Source of the DNA: Cranoglanis bouderius
Taxonomy: Eukaryota > Chordata > Actinopteri > Siluriformes > Cranoglanididae
Assembly (NCBI GenBank): GCA_023630585.1
Contig: CM042539.1
Span: forward strand, 25,127,755-25,191,754
DNA length: 64,000 nt
Reading direction: 5' to 3'
Below the pieces are notes generated by a model. The model had not been told where the DNA came from. It saw only the letters and a list, made by a program, of their open reading frames with translations, and ran no database searches. This document shows positions 22,637 through 34,080 of this stretch, piece by piece (the first letter of the stretch is position 1; each line of letters begins with the position of its first letter). Both the position numbers and the translations under genes were made by a program.

Positions 22637-25600
22637 ATGTCTCATTGTCTGGTGGCCAGTCTAGCACTTCTGCTCGCGTGCAGCTTAACAGGTGAGTTAC
22701 TTTATAAACTCTGTTCAGACACATTCACTTTTGTTATAATGTATTTTTATTATTATAAATGATAATTAAATTATATTATAAAAATATTATATTTTTTATT
22801 ACGAATCATTATAAATCTTTTGATAGAAATCAAAATGATTATATATCATTTGTATTATTTAATAGATATTTAATTATTAAATATATATTATTTAATTTGT
22901 ATTATTAATAGGCCTTCTTGTTTTTGAGTTGTTGAGCTCTGAGTTACAGTTGAGGTCATAAATTTACATCATGTTTGTAAGTTTACATTTAAGTGCAGCT
23001 GTTTTCGAACTCATAGGACACAAGACATGTCGTGTGATAGGTTTCAAAGATATCCCTTCAGTTACAGAAATGGTCAAATGCTGTATGCATTTACAAGTAC
23101 CTCTCCTTGTCGCTGCAGTTGTACCATCAAGAGCACCACCCTTTGTACCTTTAGTGTGCACAGGTGCATCTCAAAAAATTAGAATATCGTGGGAAAGCTT
23201 CATTATATCGAGTGAAATGAGAGACACCAGACCCAACAGTACAGACGAGCTGAAGGCCGCTATCAAAGCAACCTGGGCTTCCATAACACCTCAGCAGTAC
23301 CACAGGCTGATTGCCTCCATGCCACGCCGCATTGATGCAGTAATTCGTGCAAAAGGAGCCCTGACCAAGTACTAAGTGCATACATTAACATACTTTTCAG
23401 AACGTCGACATTTCTGTATTATAAATTCTTTATTCTAATATTTTTGAGATAGTGGATTTTTGATTTTCCATGAGCTGTAATCATCAAGATTAAAAAAAAA
23501 AAAAAAGGCTTGAAATATTTCACTTTATGTGTAATGAATCTAGAATATATGGAAGTTCCACTTTTTGAATTAAATTTTCCACGATATTCTAATTTTTTGA
23601 GATGCACCTATATATTTCACCTGGAAACATGGATATACAGTTCCTTTAAAATTATTTAAGGTACGTAAATGGACTGTCAGTTTTCAGAGTAAAGCTTTAA
23701 AGGTATACTACATGCATCTTTCTAGGTGAAAAGTACATACTAAAGGTATTTCAGCTGTATCCTTGAGGGTATCAAGGGACCCTTGGTACCTTTTGGTACC
23801 CTTTTTTCTGAGAGTGAATAAAAAAAGTCTAAATTATATCAGTTTGCCTCTCCTATTTTTTATCCTGTATGTGATAAAAATATTCTCTAATAATTTGTAT
23901 GCCCAAAGTTTTGGGTCAACTCTATAAACTATTTAGATGATAAAATATTTAAACTATTTAAACAAGCTGAACATTATCTAAACATTATGTTTTGGGTTGT
24001 AGGATTATAACATCTTGGAATTCTTTCTATATTTAGAAAAAAAAATTGTAAAATAAAGGTACATTTTCCTTCTTTCCATTCTGCTGGTATGTAAACTTTT
24101 TCACTAAACTGTGTTATATGTAAGGTACGTATACATTCAAGTACAAATCTATAGGATGCAGCAAGAGATTAACTTGAAGTAAGGTACTTAGGGGAAAAGG
24201 CTAATTTACTCACTTGAACATTAAAAAAAAAAAAAAGTTTTTTCTTTGGCCATGAATAGCTTTTGTGTTCCTAAAGTAGGTCTAGCTTCACCTGATCTGG
24301 GAAACACACACCCGTTCAGAAATGACTTAACTTGTGTGTGTCTGAATCATTACATCCAAATCTCAACTAAATAATAGAATAATAATGCCAATATCAGCGT
24401 TGTATAACACATTTTGAATTTTAATTTATTTTTATCTTCCCTTTTGTGCCAAGAAGGGAAGTATGGAGAGTGTTAGGAGAAAGAAGTTAGAATTCAGTAA
24501 TCCTTAATTAATATAACAATGAGATATTAATTTCTCTGGGGTTAAAGAAAAAAATTGGTTGAATCCTGACTTGCTCTGAAGACTTTTAGCATTGTGCATG
24601 TGTGAGTCCATGGAAGAGATGATGTGTTTTTTGCAATCACAGGCGCCGATTGTTTTCTAGTCGTCTGGCCCAATGGACCTACGCTGGTTAATGCTTTTGT
24701 GGGCACCAACGTGACACTTAGCGTTTCGTATAGCGGAGTCACCGAGCCTCTGGTGACATGGCTGAACGGGACGCTTATTCTGGCCACGTGGACCATAGGC
24801 CTCAGCACCCCTCCTCCTGCCATCGCCCCGGCGTACAGTAATGTCTTATCCATGGATCAGACTGGATCTCTGGTCTTCAGAAACATTCCGACCAGCTACA
24901 GCGGCACATACACGGCGCAAATGGCGAAGCCCGGGGCTCATGAGGCTTCAGTCAACTTTACACTATCGGTGTACAGTGAGTAGAAATCTTGAAGTAAATT
25001 TTGGCACGTCAAACTTGCTTTCCATTGGTTGAAACACTACTGGGCTGTGTGGGTAATAAGGTACTAAGTCAAGGTGTTGTACTGGCCAAGGGTTCGGTTC
25101 TGTACAAATCTGTACATCATCTGTGGTTTTACTGTATTACATTTATTCATGTTTCAAAGTGGGTTCACACTAGACAGTTATGCATCATGGGTGGGGAAAT
25201 GACTAGTCAGAGCATTGTGACAAGCAGATTACATATCCAGGTTATCAGTTTTGCCCTGAGGACCATTAGGTTCAGCAGGCAGTTGATGTAATGGTCCACC
25301 ACATGTTAGACAAAGACGTTCAGCATTTTTGTCGAGGACACAATCATTACGCTTTCATTATCAGGAGAGGATAAAGACCGCCTAAATAAAGTCGCTCCAT
25401 CCAGGGATTCAAATACTCGCTTATTATCCATAGTCTGTCTTAATGCACATCGTTAACTCATCTTACTTTTGCGTTAAATTTGCTGTGTTTAGTTGCTGCT
25501 TTTTCGGCTAGCCGAGCATAACATTGGAGCTTTGACGTATCCTGTGGGCTAGCTAATAATCTGATGATTTGTCCACCTATGTGTATACTCGTATTCATCT

Positions 25601-28600
25601 GGAAACATCTTCTCTTCCCAGACCTCATCACAGACGTTTCTGTGGTCTCAGTCCCGCAAGACGTTGTAGAGGGAGGAGCGCCGTTCACTCTGTCTTACAG
25701 CTCGATGCAAGGACCAATCAGGACTTCAACGTGGTACTTTAAAGGCGCGGAGGTGGTGAACGGCTCTCGGTACCTGATAACTCAGAAGAGTCTGACCATC
25801 AATCAGCCGAACCGCAACGACTCAGGGCTCTACAGTGTGGTGCTCACAAATCCATTCAGTAACGTGACACAGAGCAAGAACATCATGGTGCTGTGTAAGT
25901 GTTTTTTTTTTTTTTTTTTTTTACTGACTCAATTTAGTTTTAATATTTTGGAGGGGGAAATGCACTAAAATGTGAAAAAGCAGTGAGGAGCTTGTCCTAT
26001 TTCAGAAGTTAAATATACAGTTCAAATTGGGACTATATTGTTTCTAACCTCCAATTCGGCACTCAAACCTTTTTTTGTGACACGGTTTCCGTGCACGCCA
26101 TGTTTGTAACAAACTGTTCTTGATCTTATAAAAGGAATACTTAGCATAGTGACTAACATTTTTGAGGACAAGCTATCATGATAGTATTTGCTTTTTGACA
26201 ACAAACCCTTGCTTCCTCATCTCATTAGCTAAAATAGCTTTGCGAAAAATCGCTATTTCAGTCAACACTTATCCATTTTGTTGTCTCCCTCCTTTAGATG
26301 GACCAGATCAGCCGGTTTTGGAGGTCAGTCCCACAAAAGCAGCCTTTGTTTCTGGAGAGACTGTCTCTCTATCCTGCCGAGCTGAAGGTGAACCGCCTCC
26401 CTCGGCCTCGTGGGTGTTTAACGGACAGGCGCTGCCCAGCTCCAACGGCACACTGCAACTCCCCCATGTTCAGACGAGCCAGAGCGGCGTTTACAAGTGT
26501 GTTCTGGTTAACGGCAGGACCAGCATGAGTATTATGAGGAACGTCACCATAAACATCTGGGGTAGGACTTATTATTGTGAAAGGAAAGGATGAGTGCTTT
26601 TCTTATGACATTTTACAATATCCATTAAATCACTCCTGCACACATGTTGCATCAAATACTTCTATACTACTAACTACTACTAAATCCTGCACAAAAGCAC
26701 GATACACTCACCGGCCACTTTAATGGGAACACCTGTACACCTGCTCATTCGTTCTATTATCTAATTAGCCAATCACGTGGCAGCAGTGCAATGCATTAAA
26801 TCATGCAGACACAGGTCAAGAGCTTTGAATAATGTTCATATTGGACATAAGAGTGGGGGGGAACTTGTGATCTAAGTGACTTTGACCGCGGCACAGTTGT
26901 TGGTGCCAGACTTCTTGTTTAGTAATTCAGAAACTGCTGAACTCGTGGGATTTTCACACATACCAGTGTCTAAAGTTTACACAGAATGTTGAGAGAGAAA
27001 AAAAATCCAGTGAGCTACAGTTCTGCAGATGGAAATGCCTTGTTGATGAGAGAGGTCAGAGGAGAATGGCCAGATTGGTTTGAGCTGACAGGAAGGCTAC
27101 AGTAACTCAAGTAACCACTCTTTACAACCATGGTGAGCAGAAAAGCATCTCCGGATGTCAAACATGTCAAACCTTGAGGCAGATGGGCTAAAACAGCAGA
27201 AAACCACACCGGTCAGCTGAGAACAGGAATCCAAGGCTACACTGGTTACAGGCTTGTCAAAACCAGACGGTTGAAGATCGGGAAAAGACCAGGCGATGTT
27301 TTTTTTTTTTTTCCGATCTTCAGCTGTCCCACCCTGTTTTGCTGCTCTGATGTGCTGTGATAGTGATAATGATAAAGGCACATGTTGTTGATGTAAACAG
27401 TGTGAGCTAGTTGGAGTGGTTTTGTTGATGATTCAGCAAAGTAATTTGAGAATCATCTTGAAGCAGTTTTGCTGCTTGAGAAGATTTAACCTTCAGTTAA
27501 AATAGACCTTTTTAAGAGATGTAACAAAAATGGTCATATAGTGTAGACTGGTGTCGAGTTCTACTTGTTTAAGTCATTATACAGATTGTGTACTGGATAT
27601 TCATACCACAGCAGTTGAATTCGTGATTCTAATTGGTCAGAGGGTGTTGATAAATTTTCCATAGCAGCAGCTCTGGCAGTAGTTCCGACTGTAAATCATA
27701 TCACAGGTTTATATTAACGCGCTTGTTCTAATGCTGTTGTTTCTGTAGTAACAACTTATACAGGCTTACAATAAACACATAAAAAGCGCATTGTTATTAT
27801 CAACGAAAAACATATAATCGTTGATATGGTGAAGTTTTCTGTAAGGAGACATTTATTTAACATTTTGTGATGGATTCTCTAATTTCAGTGCTTTCTTACA
27901 GTAAGTTTTCCATCACAGGAAAGTCTGCCTAGGATAGGAGTTTCCATTTTGCGGTTTCTTGGTAACATGAGAAGGTGGTTTTTTTTTTGTCTTATTAACT
28001 TCAAGAAAGAAAAAAAGAAGGTTGTAAGGAAGCTACTATATACAGTATAGCTGCTACAGTGTAAGTGATAACAAGAACTCATTTTGTAGACGTTATGTAA
28101 CTATAAATGGATATAAATTCAGATGTGCCATTCTTCAATTAATAAACATTTTAACTGTCGACAAATTGCTGTGGTATAAGAGAAATAAAACACTTTAGGA
28201 CGTGCTGTTATTTGTTTGTTTGTCTTTTGCTGATCCAAATAAAAATGTAAAAATAAAATGTGTGTGTTTGGTGCAGGCCTTAGCGGGTCAGCCATTGCTG
28301 GTATAGCTGCTGGAGTCCCGTGCGGTATCCTCCTGCTGCTGCTCTTCACAGGCCTCATCCTCCTCTGTTACTACTGCTATAAAAAGAAAGGTAAGGGTAC
28401 ATCATTACTCATCCAACCATCTTGCAATTTTAACTACAAATTCCTTTTTTTTTGTTACTAATTAAGTCTTTAACTCCTCGCATGTAGCAGCAAATCGAAA
28501 TACCAGATATCCCGTCGCAAGAGCTGTGAAGAAAGTAAGTTAACAAAGTTCAACTTCATGTAATTCAATTAAAAAAAAAGGAGTAAAAAAAATTAAAAAG

Positions 28601-29909
28601 AGGACATGGTGTCTTAGTGGATAGCACTGTTGCCTCGCACCTCTGGGGTTGGGGGTTCGAATCCTGTCCCCGCCCTGTGTGCGTGGAGCTTGCATGTTCT
28701 CCCCGTGCTTTGGGGGTTTCCTCTGGGTACTCTGGTTTCCTCCCCCAGTCCGAAGACATGCATTGTAGACTGATTGGCATTTCCAAATTGTCTGTAGAGT
28801 GTGAATGTGTTTGTGATTGTGCCCTGGGTGTCCAGGGTGTCCCCTGCCTTGTGCCCCGAGTTCCCTGGGATAAGCTTCAGGCTCCCCGTGACCCTGTGTA
28901 GGTTAAGTGGTATGGAATATGGATGGATGGATGGAATTGTCAGGTAAAATGATGTATTTCTGTAAGATTCTGTCATTAATTCTGTAAAAATCTGTCATTG
29001 GCAGATATAATTATGTAATTAGATAAGCAGATAAAATTGTGTAATTCTGTTGGTGGAGAAAATTATATAATTCTATTGCAGATAAAATGATGCATTGGCC
29101 AATAAAGAATTTATCTGAAATAGATAGACATGCCTAATTTGTGGCAAATGGGAGGGTTAAAGCCTTTATATGTTTCTACATGCTAGTTTTAAAGGGATAG
29201 TTCACCCAAAAATGAAAATTCTGGATGCCTTTATGGACCTTTTGGAGCTTGAATGTTTTGGTTACTGGACTGTAAATGGAGGGACAGAAATCTCCCAGCT
29301 TTCATTAAAAAATATCTTCATTCATGTTCCGAAGATGAACGAGTCTTATGGGTTTGGAACGACATGAGGGTGAGTAATTGATGACAGAATTATCATTTTT
29401 GGCTGAACTATCCCTTTAATCAGGCCAAAGAAAGGAAAAATAGCCAGTTATGCAATGATCGTAATTATTTTATACACGGTGGATCAGGTGTCACTGTGAC
29501 CAAAAATGATAAGCAAGTAACTGCAATCCTAAAGATCCACAAGGTTTAAGGATCAGAGGTGTTAAGTCGTGTGTGCTCTTTTCTGTAGGCTGTTATCAGT
29601 CAGCCTGATCTGACCAAACCTCACCACCTGCTGACCAGCGGCTTTAAACTGCCTCCACCCTACAATCACCATCGTCTCCAGGTGCTGAATTTCACCTCCA
29701 CCTGCTCTCTCATTTCACTTAGCTTGCTAACTGATGATGCAGTCATAGCTCAAAAAGCTTTTAAATTGTTCAAAAATAAAAATTAGGAAAGGTGGAAGTC
29801 TTACAGTATTTGTTCATTTATTTATTTATTTGGTTTTCAGGCGCCGAGTGAACGTTCAGGCTCGCTGCCATTAGGGATTCCCCCTGTCAGAATGGCCACT
29901 ACGGTGTAA
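22637..29909 (+). CDS. vsig10l-like: V-set/Ig-domain membrane protein, VSIG10L-like
   Basis: A type I cell-surface adhesion-type protein, 415 aa. Eight exons: 22637-22691, 24643-24975, 25622-25894, 26298-26561, 28277-28390, 28488-28534, 29589-29681 and 29841-29909 (stop TAA). All are AG/GT and phases agree. Exon 1 encodes a signal peptide (MSHCLVASLALLLACSLTG). Exons 2-4 each encode one Ig domain with phase 1 borders (residues about 19-129, 130-220, 221-308). Exon 5 encodes the membrane helix (about 314-338) followed by YKKK. The tail of about 70 residues has PPPY. Domains 1 and 2 lack the B- and F-strand cysteines (TLSVSYS/GTYTAQM and TLSYSS/GLYSVVL); domain 3 has both (LSCRAE, YKCVL). Several N-glycosylation sites are present. 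The name rests on Ig architecture and its place between etfb and lim2, as VSIG10L lies near both in human. A HEPACAM/CEACAM-type protein remains possible. Confidence 0.8.
22942..23158. repeat. One-ended Tc1-type repeat fragment
   Basis: Begins GTTACAGTTGAGGTCATAAA, the same terminal sequence as the complete element at 30061-30639, but no matching right end is found. It lies in intron 1 of the VSIG10L-like gene next to another Tc1 derivative. Confidence 0.55.
23160..23609 (+). mobile_element. Tc1 deletion derivative (MITE-like)
   Basis: Ends CAGGTGCATCTCAAAAAATT and its inverse, the same family as 14404-15913. Only the last about 50 transposase codons remain (RDTRPNSTDELKAAIKAT to GALTKY, ending near 23375). 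It is non-autonomous and lies in intron 1 of the VSIG10L-like gene. Confidence 0.85.
23610..24642. other. VSIG10L-like intron 1, right part
   Basis: AT-rich, with short homopolymers and no gene seen. The exon 2 acceptor (TTGCAATCACAG) follows at 24642. Confidence 0.4.
24976..25621. other. VSIG10L-like intron 2
   Basis: No coding signal or recognised repeat. Confidence 0.4.
26706..27300 (+). mobile_element. Tc1-like element remnant
   Basis: Starts ACACTCACCGGCCACTTTAA and continues through CCAATCACGTGGCAGCAGTG, TTGGTGCCAGACTTCTTG, GGTCAGAGGAGAATGGCCAG and CAAACCTTGAGGCAGATGGG. It corresponds to the 5' half of a Tc1-like transposon whose transposase is unreadable. Its left part is shared with 20827-21112 and a middle part with the inverted pair at 61360-61680. 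It lies in intron 4 of the VSIG10L-like gene. Confidence 0.75.
27600..27800. repeat. Dispersed palindromic repeat copy
   Basis: A further copy of the family described at 13080, with ACCACAGCAGTTGAATTCGTG, ATTGGTCAGAGGGTGTTGAT and AACGCGCTTGTTCTAATGC. It lies in intron 4 of the VSIG10L-like gene. Confidence 0.5.
28601..28936 (+). repeat. tRNA-derived SINE with (GGAT)n tail
   Basis: The tRNA-like head (TCTTAGTGGATAGCACTGTT, GGGTTCGAATCC B box) is followed by GTGGAGCTTGCATGTTCTCC, TCTGGTTTCCTCCCCCAGTC and a GGATGGATGGATGGA tail. A well-known teleost SINE pattern. It lies in intron 6 of the VSIG10L-like gene. Confidence 0.8.
29188..29419. mobile_element. MITE with AAAGGGATAGTTCACCCAAA ends
   Basis: Left end AAAGGGATAGTTCACCCAAA and right end TTGGCTGAACTATCCCTTTA are inverted copies. 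The interior has GGTTTGGAACGACATGAGGG. This is a common teleost miniature element; there is no coding capacity. Confidence 0.85.
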
Positions 29910-30060
29910 TACAACCTCAACTCGATGACCAGTAATATTTTTCTATGTCCTAAAGACATTTGATAAGAGACCTGGCTTTGTTCAGATCTACCTCACACAC
30001 TATCCATCAGTCAGAGCTTTAATAATTTCCTGCTTTATTAATTGTAATTTAGAGAAATTA

Positions 30061-30639
30061 CAGTTGAGGTCATACGTTTACATACACCTTGCAGAAAAGC
30101 CCCCCCCCCGGCTCTTAATGTATCGTGTTGCCTTTGTGAGCATCAGTGAATGTTTGCACCTTTTGTAATAGTTGTGTACGAGTCCCTCAGTTGTCCTCAG
30201 TGTGAAAAGATAGATCTCAACCTCATACAGCCGCTGCTGGAGAGGGCTCAAACATGCAGAAGATGCTGGAACAGCAAAGAATGTGCAGGACCTGGAGGAT
30301 TTTTCTGAAGAGCAGTGGGCAGTTTAACTGCTCAGGACAAATGAAGGACTCATGAACAACTATCACAAAACATAAAAACAGTCGTTGATCATCCAGGTAA
30401 CAGCACACAGTATTAAGAATCAAGCATGTGTAAACTTTTGAACTGGTTCATTTGTGTAAATTCAGTTATTATTGTGTCTTGTGGACTATATGTGAAATAA
30501 GTGAAATAGCTTATTCAGGGCAGCACTAAATAAAAAAAAATGCAGTTTTTATGATCTGTCTTTTTATTATTATTATTATTTTTAATTATAAACATTTTGC
30601 AGATTCCGCAAAGTGTATGTGAACTTATGACCTCAACTG
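30061..30639. mobile_element. Non-autonomous Tc1-type element
   Basis: Ends CAGTTGAGGTCATACGTTTA and GAACTTATGACCTCAACTG, flanked by TA on both sides (30059-30060 and 30640-30641). 579 bp, with no transposase frame. It lies just downstream of the VSIG10L-like stop codon. Confidence 0.9.
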
Positions 30640-31564
30640 TACCTTAACTGTAGGAACAAATAACTGTTCAACATTTCAACAAGCTGACCATTAACCCAAA
30701 CCCACAACTTTCATTTGCGGCTCTGCGGCTTCTTCCTTTTAAGCCACAGACCGTTAAACCCGAGAAACACAAAAAAACACTTAATATGCACTTTTACCTT
30801 GTGAATTGATGTATTTTTATTAAGTTAATTTTTATTTGTACATACTCTAAATAAACTACATATATACATTAATTCTGTATGCGTATGCAGTGGTCTATAA
30901 TGTGCTCTTTTTGCTCGAAATTCGTTTCAGCTGTTTTAGTGGTAACTGAATGTTTGTATGCTGTATGAATGTTTGAAATGACTGTATGTAGAAAACTCAG
31001 AGACCAATTCACTTACAAAACTTCTAAAGTTCTGAATTAAGCAGCTTGTTTCCAGAGTAAATGCAGAGGTTCCAGGAACATGGACAAGCTCATTTTAGTC
31101 ACTCAGTGTAACTGTAGGGCAATTAACTGGAGGAAAATCTCCCAAAGAACAAAGCACAAGGTATTCGTTTTAACTTTGAAAAAATATCCAAAGCTTAAAT
31201 TGTCATCATTCTGGCTCAATCTGACTTCATGGCCATGGATTCAGCGATATCTGGTCTTTTTTTAGTATGAACTTCTGCTTCATTTTCCAAGGTAAGCCCA
31301 TGCCAGTTTCTAAAAGCATATCAATATTGTTTTACGTTTATTTAATAATGTAGAAACGTGAAATACATGACATTATAGAATGTAACAATTCTGACAGTAA
31401 CATATGACCTGTACTGATGATTATTAACCCTTAACTGGTTAAATATGTTACAAAAAAAAATAATGTAATGATGTTTCTTAATACATTTGGCATTAAGAAA
31501 CAGACTTCCACAGAAATAAACACACTTTTTACGTTGGAACTTTATGAACTGTATTTCCCAGGAT

Positions 31565-31790
31565 TCAATTAAATCTTTTTCGATTTTATTTGCATAGCAC
31601 TTTTATCAATGGACATTGTCACAAGGCAGCTTTACAGAAATATATAAATTCCAGATGCTAATTTTAAATGTATTAATTTATCCCTAATGAGCAAGCCAGG
31701 GCCGATGGTGGTAAGGGAAAACTCCCTGAGACAACATGAGGAAGAAACCTAGAGAGGAACCAGACTCAAAAGGGAACCCTCATCCTCATC
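31565..31790 (+). repeat. High-copy teleost dispersed repeat, second copy
   Basis: Same order of segments as 21465-21690: ATTTGCATAGCACTTTTATC, AAGGCAGCTTTACAGAAATA, AATGAGCAAGCCAGGGCC, GAACCAGACTCAAAAGGGAA. Confidence 0.65.
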
Positions 31791-32189
31791 TGCGTGACAC
31801 CGGATAGTGCGATTAAAAAATCATTTCTCTTCTATAGCTGTATACTATATATGAGCATCAGAGTCGTTTCTGAATTCAGTATAGTTTTAACTTGAAGTCT
31901 ATTTTGTTGAAGTCATCAACTGATCAATGATTGAGACCTGACTGCAAAACTCTTTTTGTTCCCTGATCTTTGGAAGCCATTTTCATTGAAAGAGTCTCCA
32001 GTGTCAGCAAGTTTTGCTCCATGGGAGAGTCATCAGAACAGAGGAGTTTGCATTTTCCAGTTTCTCATTAGCATGGCAAACCACGTTTTTAAAAGAAAGG
32101 CTGGTGAGGGACCGTCTGTTTATAGCTGCTATAACGTAACTAGCTACATGAATTGCTGACATTGAACCTGGATTGTTTTTTTTCTGATT

Positions 32190-32425
32190 GTCACAAAGCA
32201 GACACTGACGACTCCTTCCAAAAACTACACCATATCAACAATGACACTTTCTTTAATCTGTTAATGTGGAGTGTTCACCATACAAATCCCAGTGCAAGTT
32301 GTTACTATAGATACAATAACATATTAGAAAGAGGGCATTAATATAAACGTTGTGGCCAGATCTATTGTCTGTTATAGACATCTTCTGACCAATCAGAATC
32401 GAGTATTCAACACTGCTGTGGTATA
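32190..32425. repeat. Dispersed palindromic repeat copy
   Basis: Contains CCAGTGCAAGTTGTTACTATAG, TTCTGACCAATCAGAATCGA and AACACTGCTGTGGTATAA, shared with the copy at 42170-42350. Confidence 0.55.
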
Positions 32426-32639
32426 ATTAAATTATTAACAGAGAGAAGAGTCAGCTTATTTATTTGCCTATTCACTGATTGTGTAATATAAAAAAAATAC
32501 TGAAGTGGTAGATAGAGATGAGGTTGGAATATGATGAGTCTTCCTTTAACTGTACTCAAACTGATATCCTTTTTCTGACACACAATCCATTTTGCTTTGT
32601 GTCCAGCACCTCCAGGACTGAGTAACTCCTGTTTTCCCT

Positions 32640-34080
32640 GCAGTCCTGTCCTATAGCTGGTTCCAGGTGCAGGGAGACAGATGTTCAGCACACTGAACAT
32701 TCAGAAACGCTCTGATTGGCATCAGTGAGCAGGTTTATGGCCCCTTATTGCTGCTCGGCTCTTAACGAGATTGGCTACAACAGCTCCGACAACACAAGAA
32801 TTCACGTGAACTGTGAGTGTCCGAGGATGTTCTGTTTACTCATTACCAATGACACAGGCTGCCTTGTTATTTCAAAGAGACTCTAAATCTTGAAAAAATA
32901 AAAGCTCCAATATGCTGCCTAGTCTCATGTTTTGTTCCTTGGAAACATAACTGACAATTGGTAGCTAATGTAACACAATAACTTATAGTGAGCTAGTTAA
33001 GCCAGACTTAAGAGAAACAATGAGTTTATGATTATTATCCTCTTCTAACAAATTTCTAATGTTGCACATCATGTTTTTGCCCTTAGCAAATTGGTGCCCT
33101 GTGGTGTTTTGTCCTCGCGTCACAATTAAAAGTATTAAATTATTCAAGTCTTGCTTTTATCTTTATTTTCTCTCAATACTGTATGTTTAACCATGAGGTG
33201 ACATATTGTGAGTGTTGTTCTAGCAGGATGGCTATATGGCAGCTTTGCACCAAAGTTTTTCTTTGTTTTCTTATTTCCACATGTTCCTGATTCTGAAAAG
33301 ATGACCTCACATCGGTGCACGCTATTTAACCCGCCTAATAAAAATCTTTCTACAGTCAACCAGATTGCCTTAAAATAATCTATGTAATGTTCTGCTGTTG
33401 TTTAAAATAGGCTTTTTTTTTTTTTTTTTTTACACACAGAACAGTTCTACTGACAACCAATAAATCAGGCCAACTTGTGAAAAGCCAGTCGGATGAAGGT
33501 TTTCTCAGAGACACATGAAGCCAGCCACTTCATCTTTTCGCACTGCTTCTCCTGCTGCATCACAAGGCAGTGTAACACACTCTGAGGAAAGTGCTGTCTG
33601 CCCTCTTCCACACACATGAACTCACAGACATCCATGATTGGCTAGTGTCACTGTGATTGACACTGGAGAGACAGTATGCCATCACTCCCATCCAGAAAAC
33701 CCTAGATCTCTAGTCTCCTGGCCACAGATGCTGCAGATGACAATGCTGAAGATTGACAGTGCTGTCTTAGATCACCTGTGATCAAGTGGGAGAAAATGTT
33801 AGAAGACCATTTAGGATTTTCATTGCTCGTATCTCATTTCCCAGTTGTGCTGGTCATTTCCCCAGAGCCGGTCTATACACTTGACAATAAAGAAGTTAGG
33901 TGTGAGTGTGTGGTCGACTCTTATCCTGGAATACCTCGGTCATTCACATCAATCACTCATTCATCTCCGAATCTCACAGGAAGCTGAACTTGCCACTGAT
34001 TAGACATTTTTAGAAGTAGACAAAGTCTCCCAGTCATCTGCAATGCCATAAATGAACATGGACTACGTTCTCTAAACCAA
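32640..34080 (+). pseudogene. Siglec-like Ig gene, two decayed exons
   Basis: Two Ig-domain exons with clear Siglec flavour but broken frames. Exon A (about 32600-32812) reads AVLSYSWFQVQGD, runs into a TGA at 32694-32696, then resumes in another frame as CSALNEIGYNSSDNTRIHVNC before a good donor (CT|GTGAGT at 32813). Exon B starts after a good acceptor (TTTCCCAG, exon from 33845) and reads VLVISPEPVYTLDN then EVRCECVVDSYPGIP. It hits in-frame TGA codons near 33985 and 34000, and ends LPVICNAINEHGL in the same frame. The CECVVDSYP and CNAINEHG patterns are typical of C2 domains in Siglecs/CD22. No signal peptide, V domain or membrane exon was found nearby. It lies between the VSIG10L-like gene and lim2. 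Confidence 0.7.

Larger units (their letters stand above)
29910..32600. other. Intergenic, VSIG10L-like to Siglec pseudogene
   Basis: Contains the 3' UTR of the VSIG10L-like gene (end not fixed; AATAAA near 30530 lies inside a transposon and another near 30848). It also holds the element at 30061-30639, a dispersed repeat at 31565-31790 and a palindromic repeat at about 32190-32425. No additional gene is seen. Confidence 0.45.
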
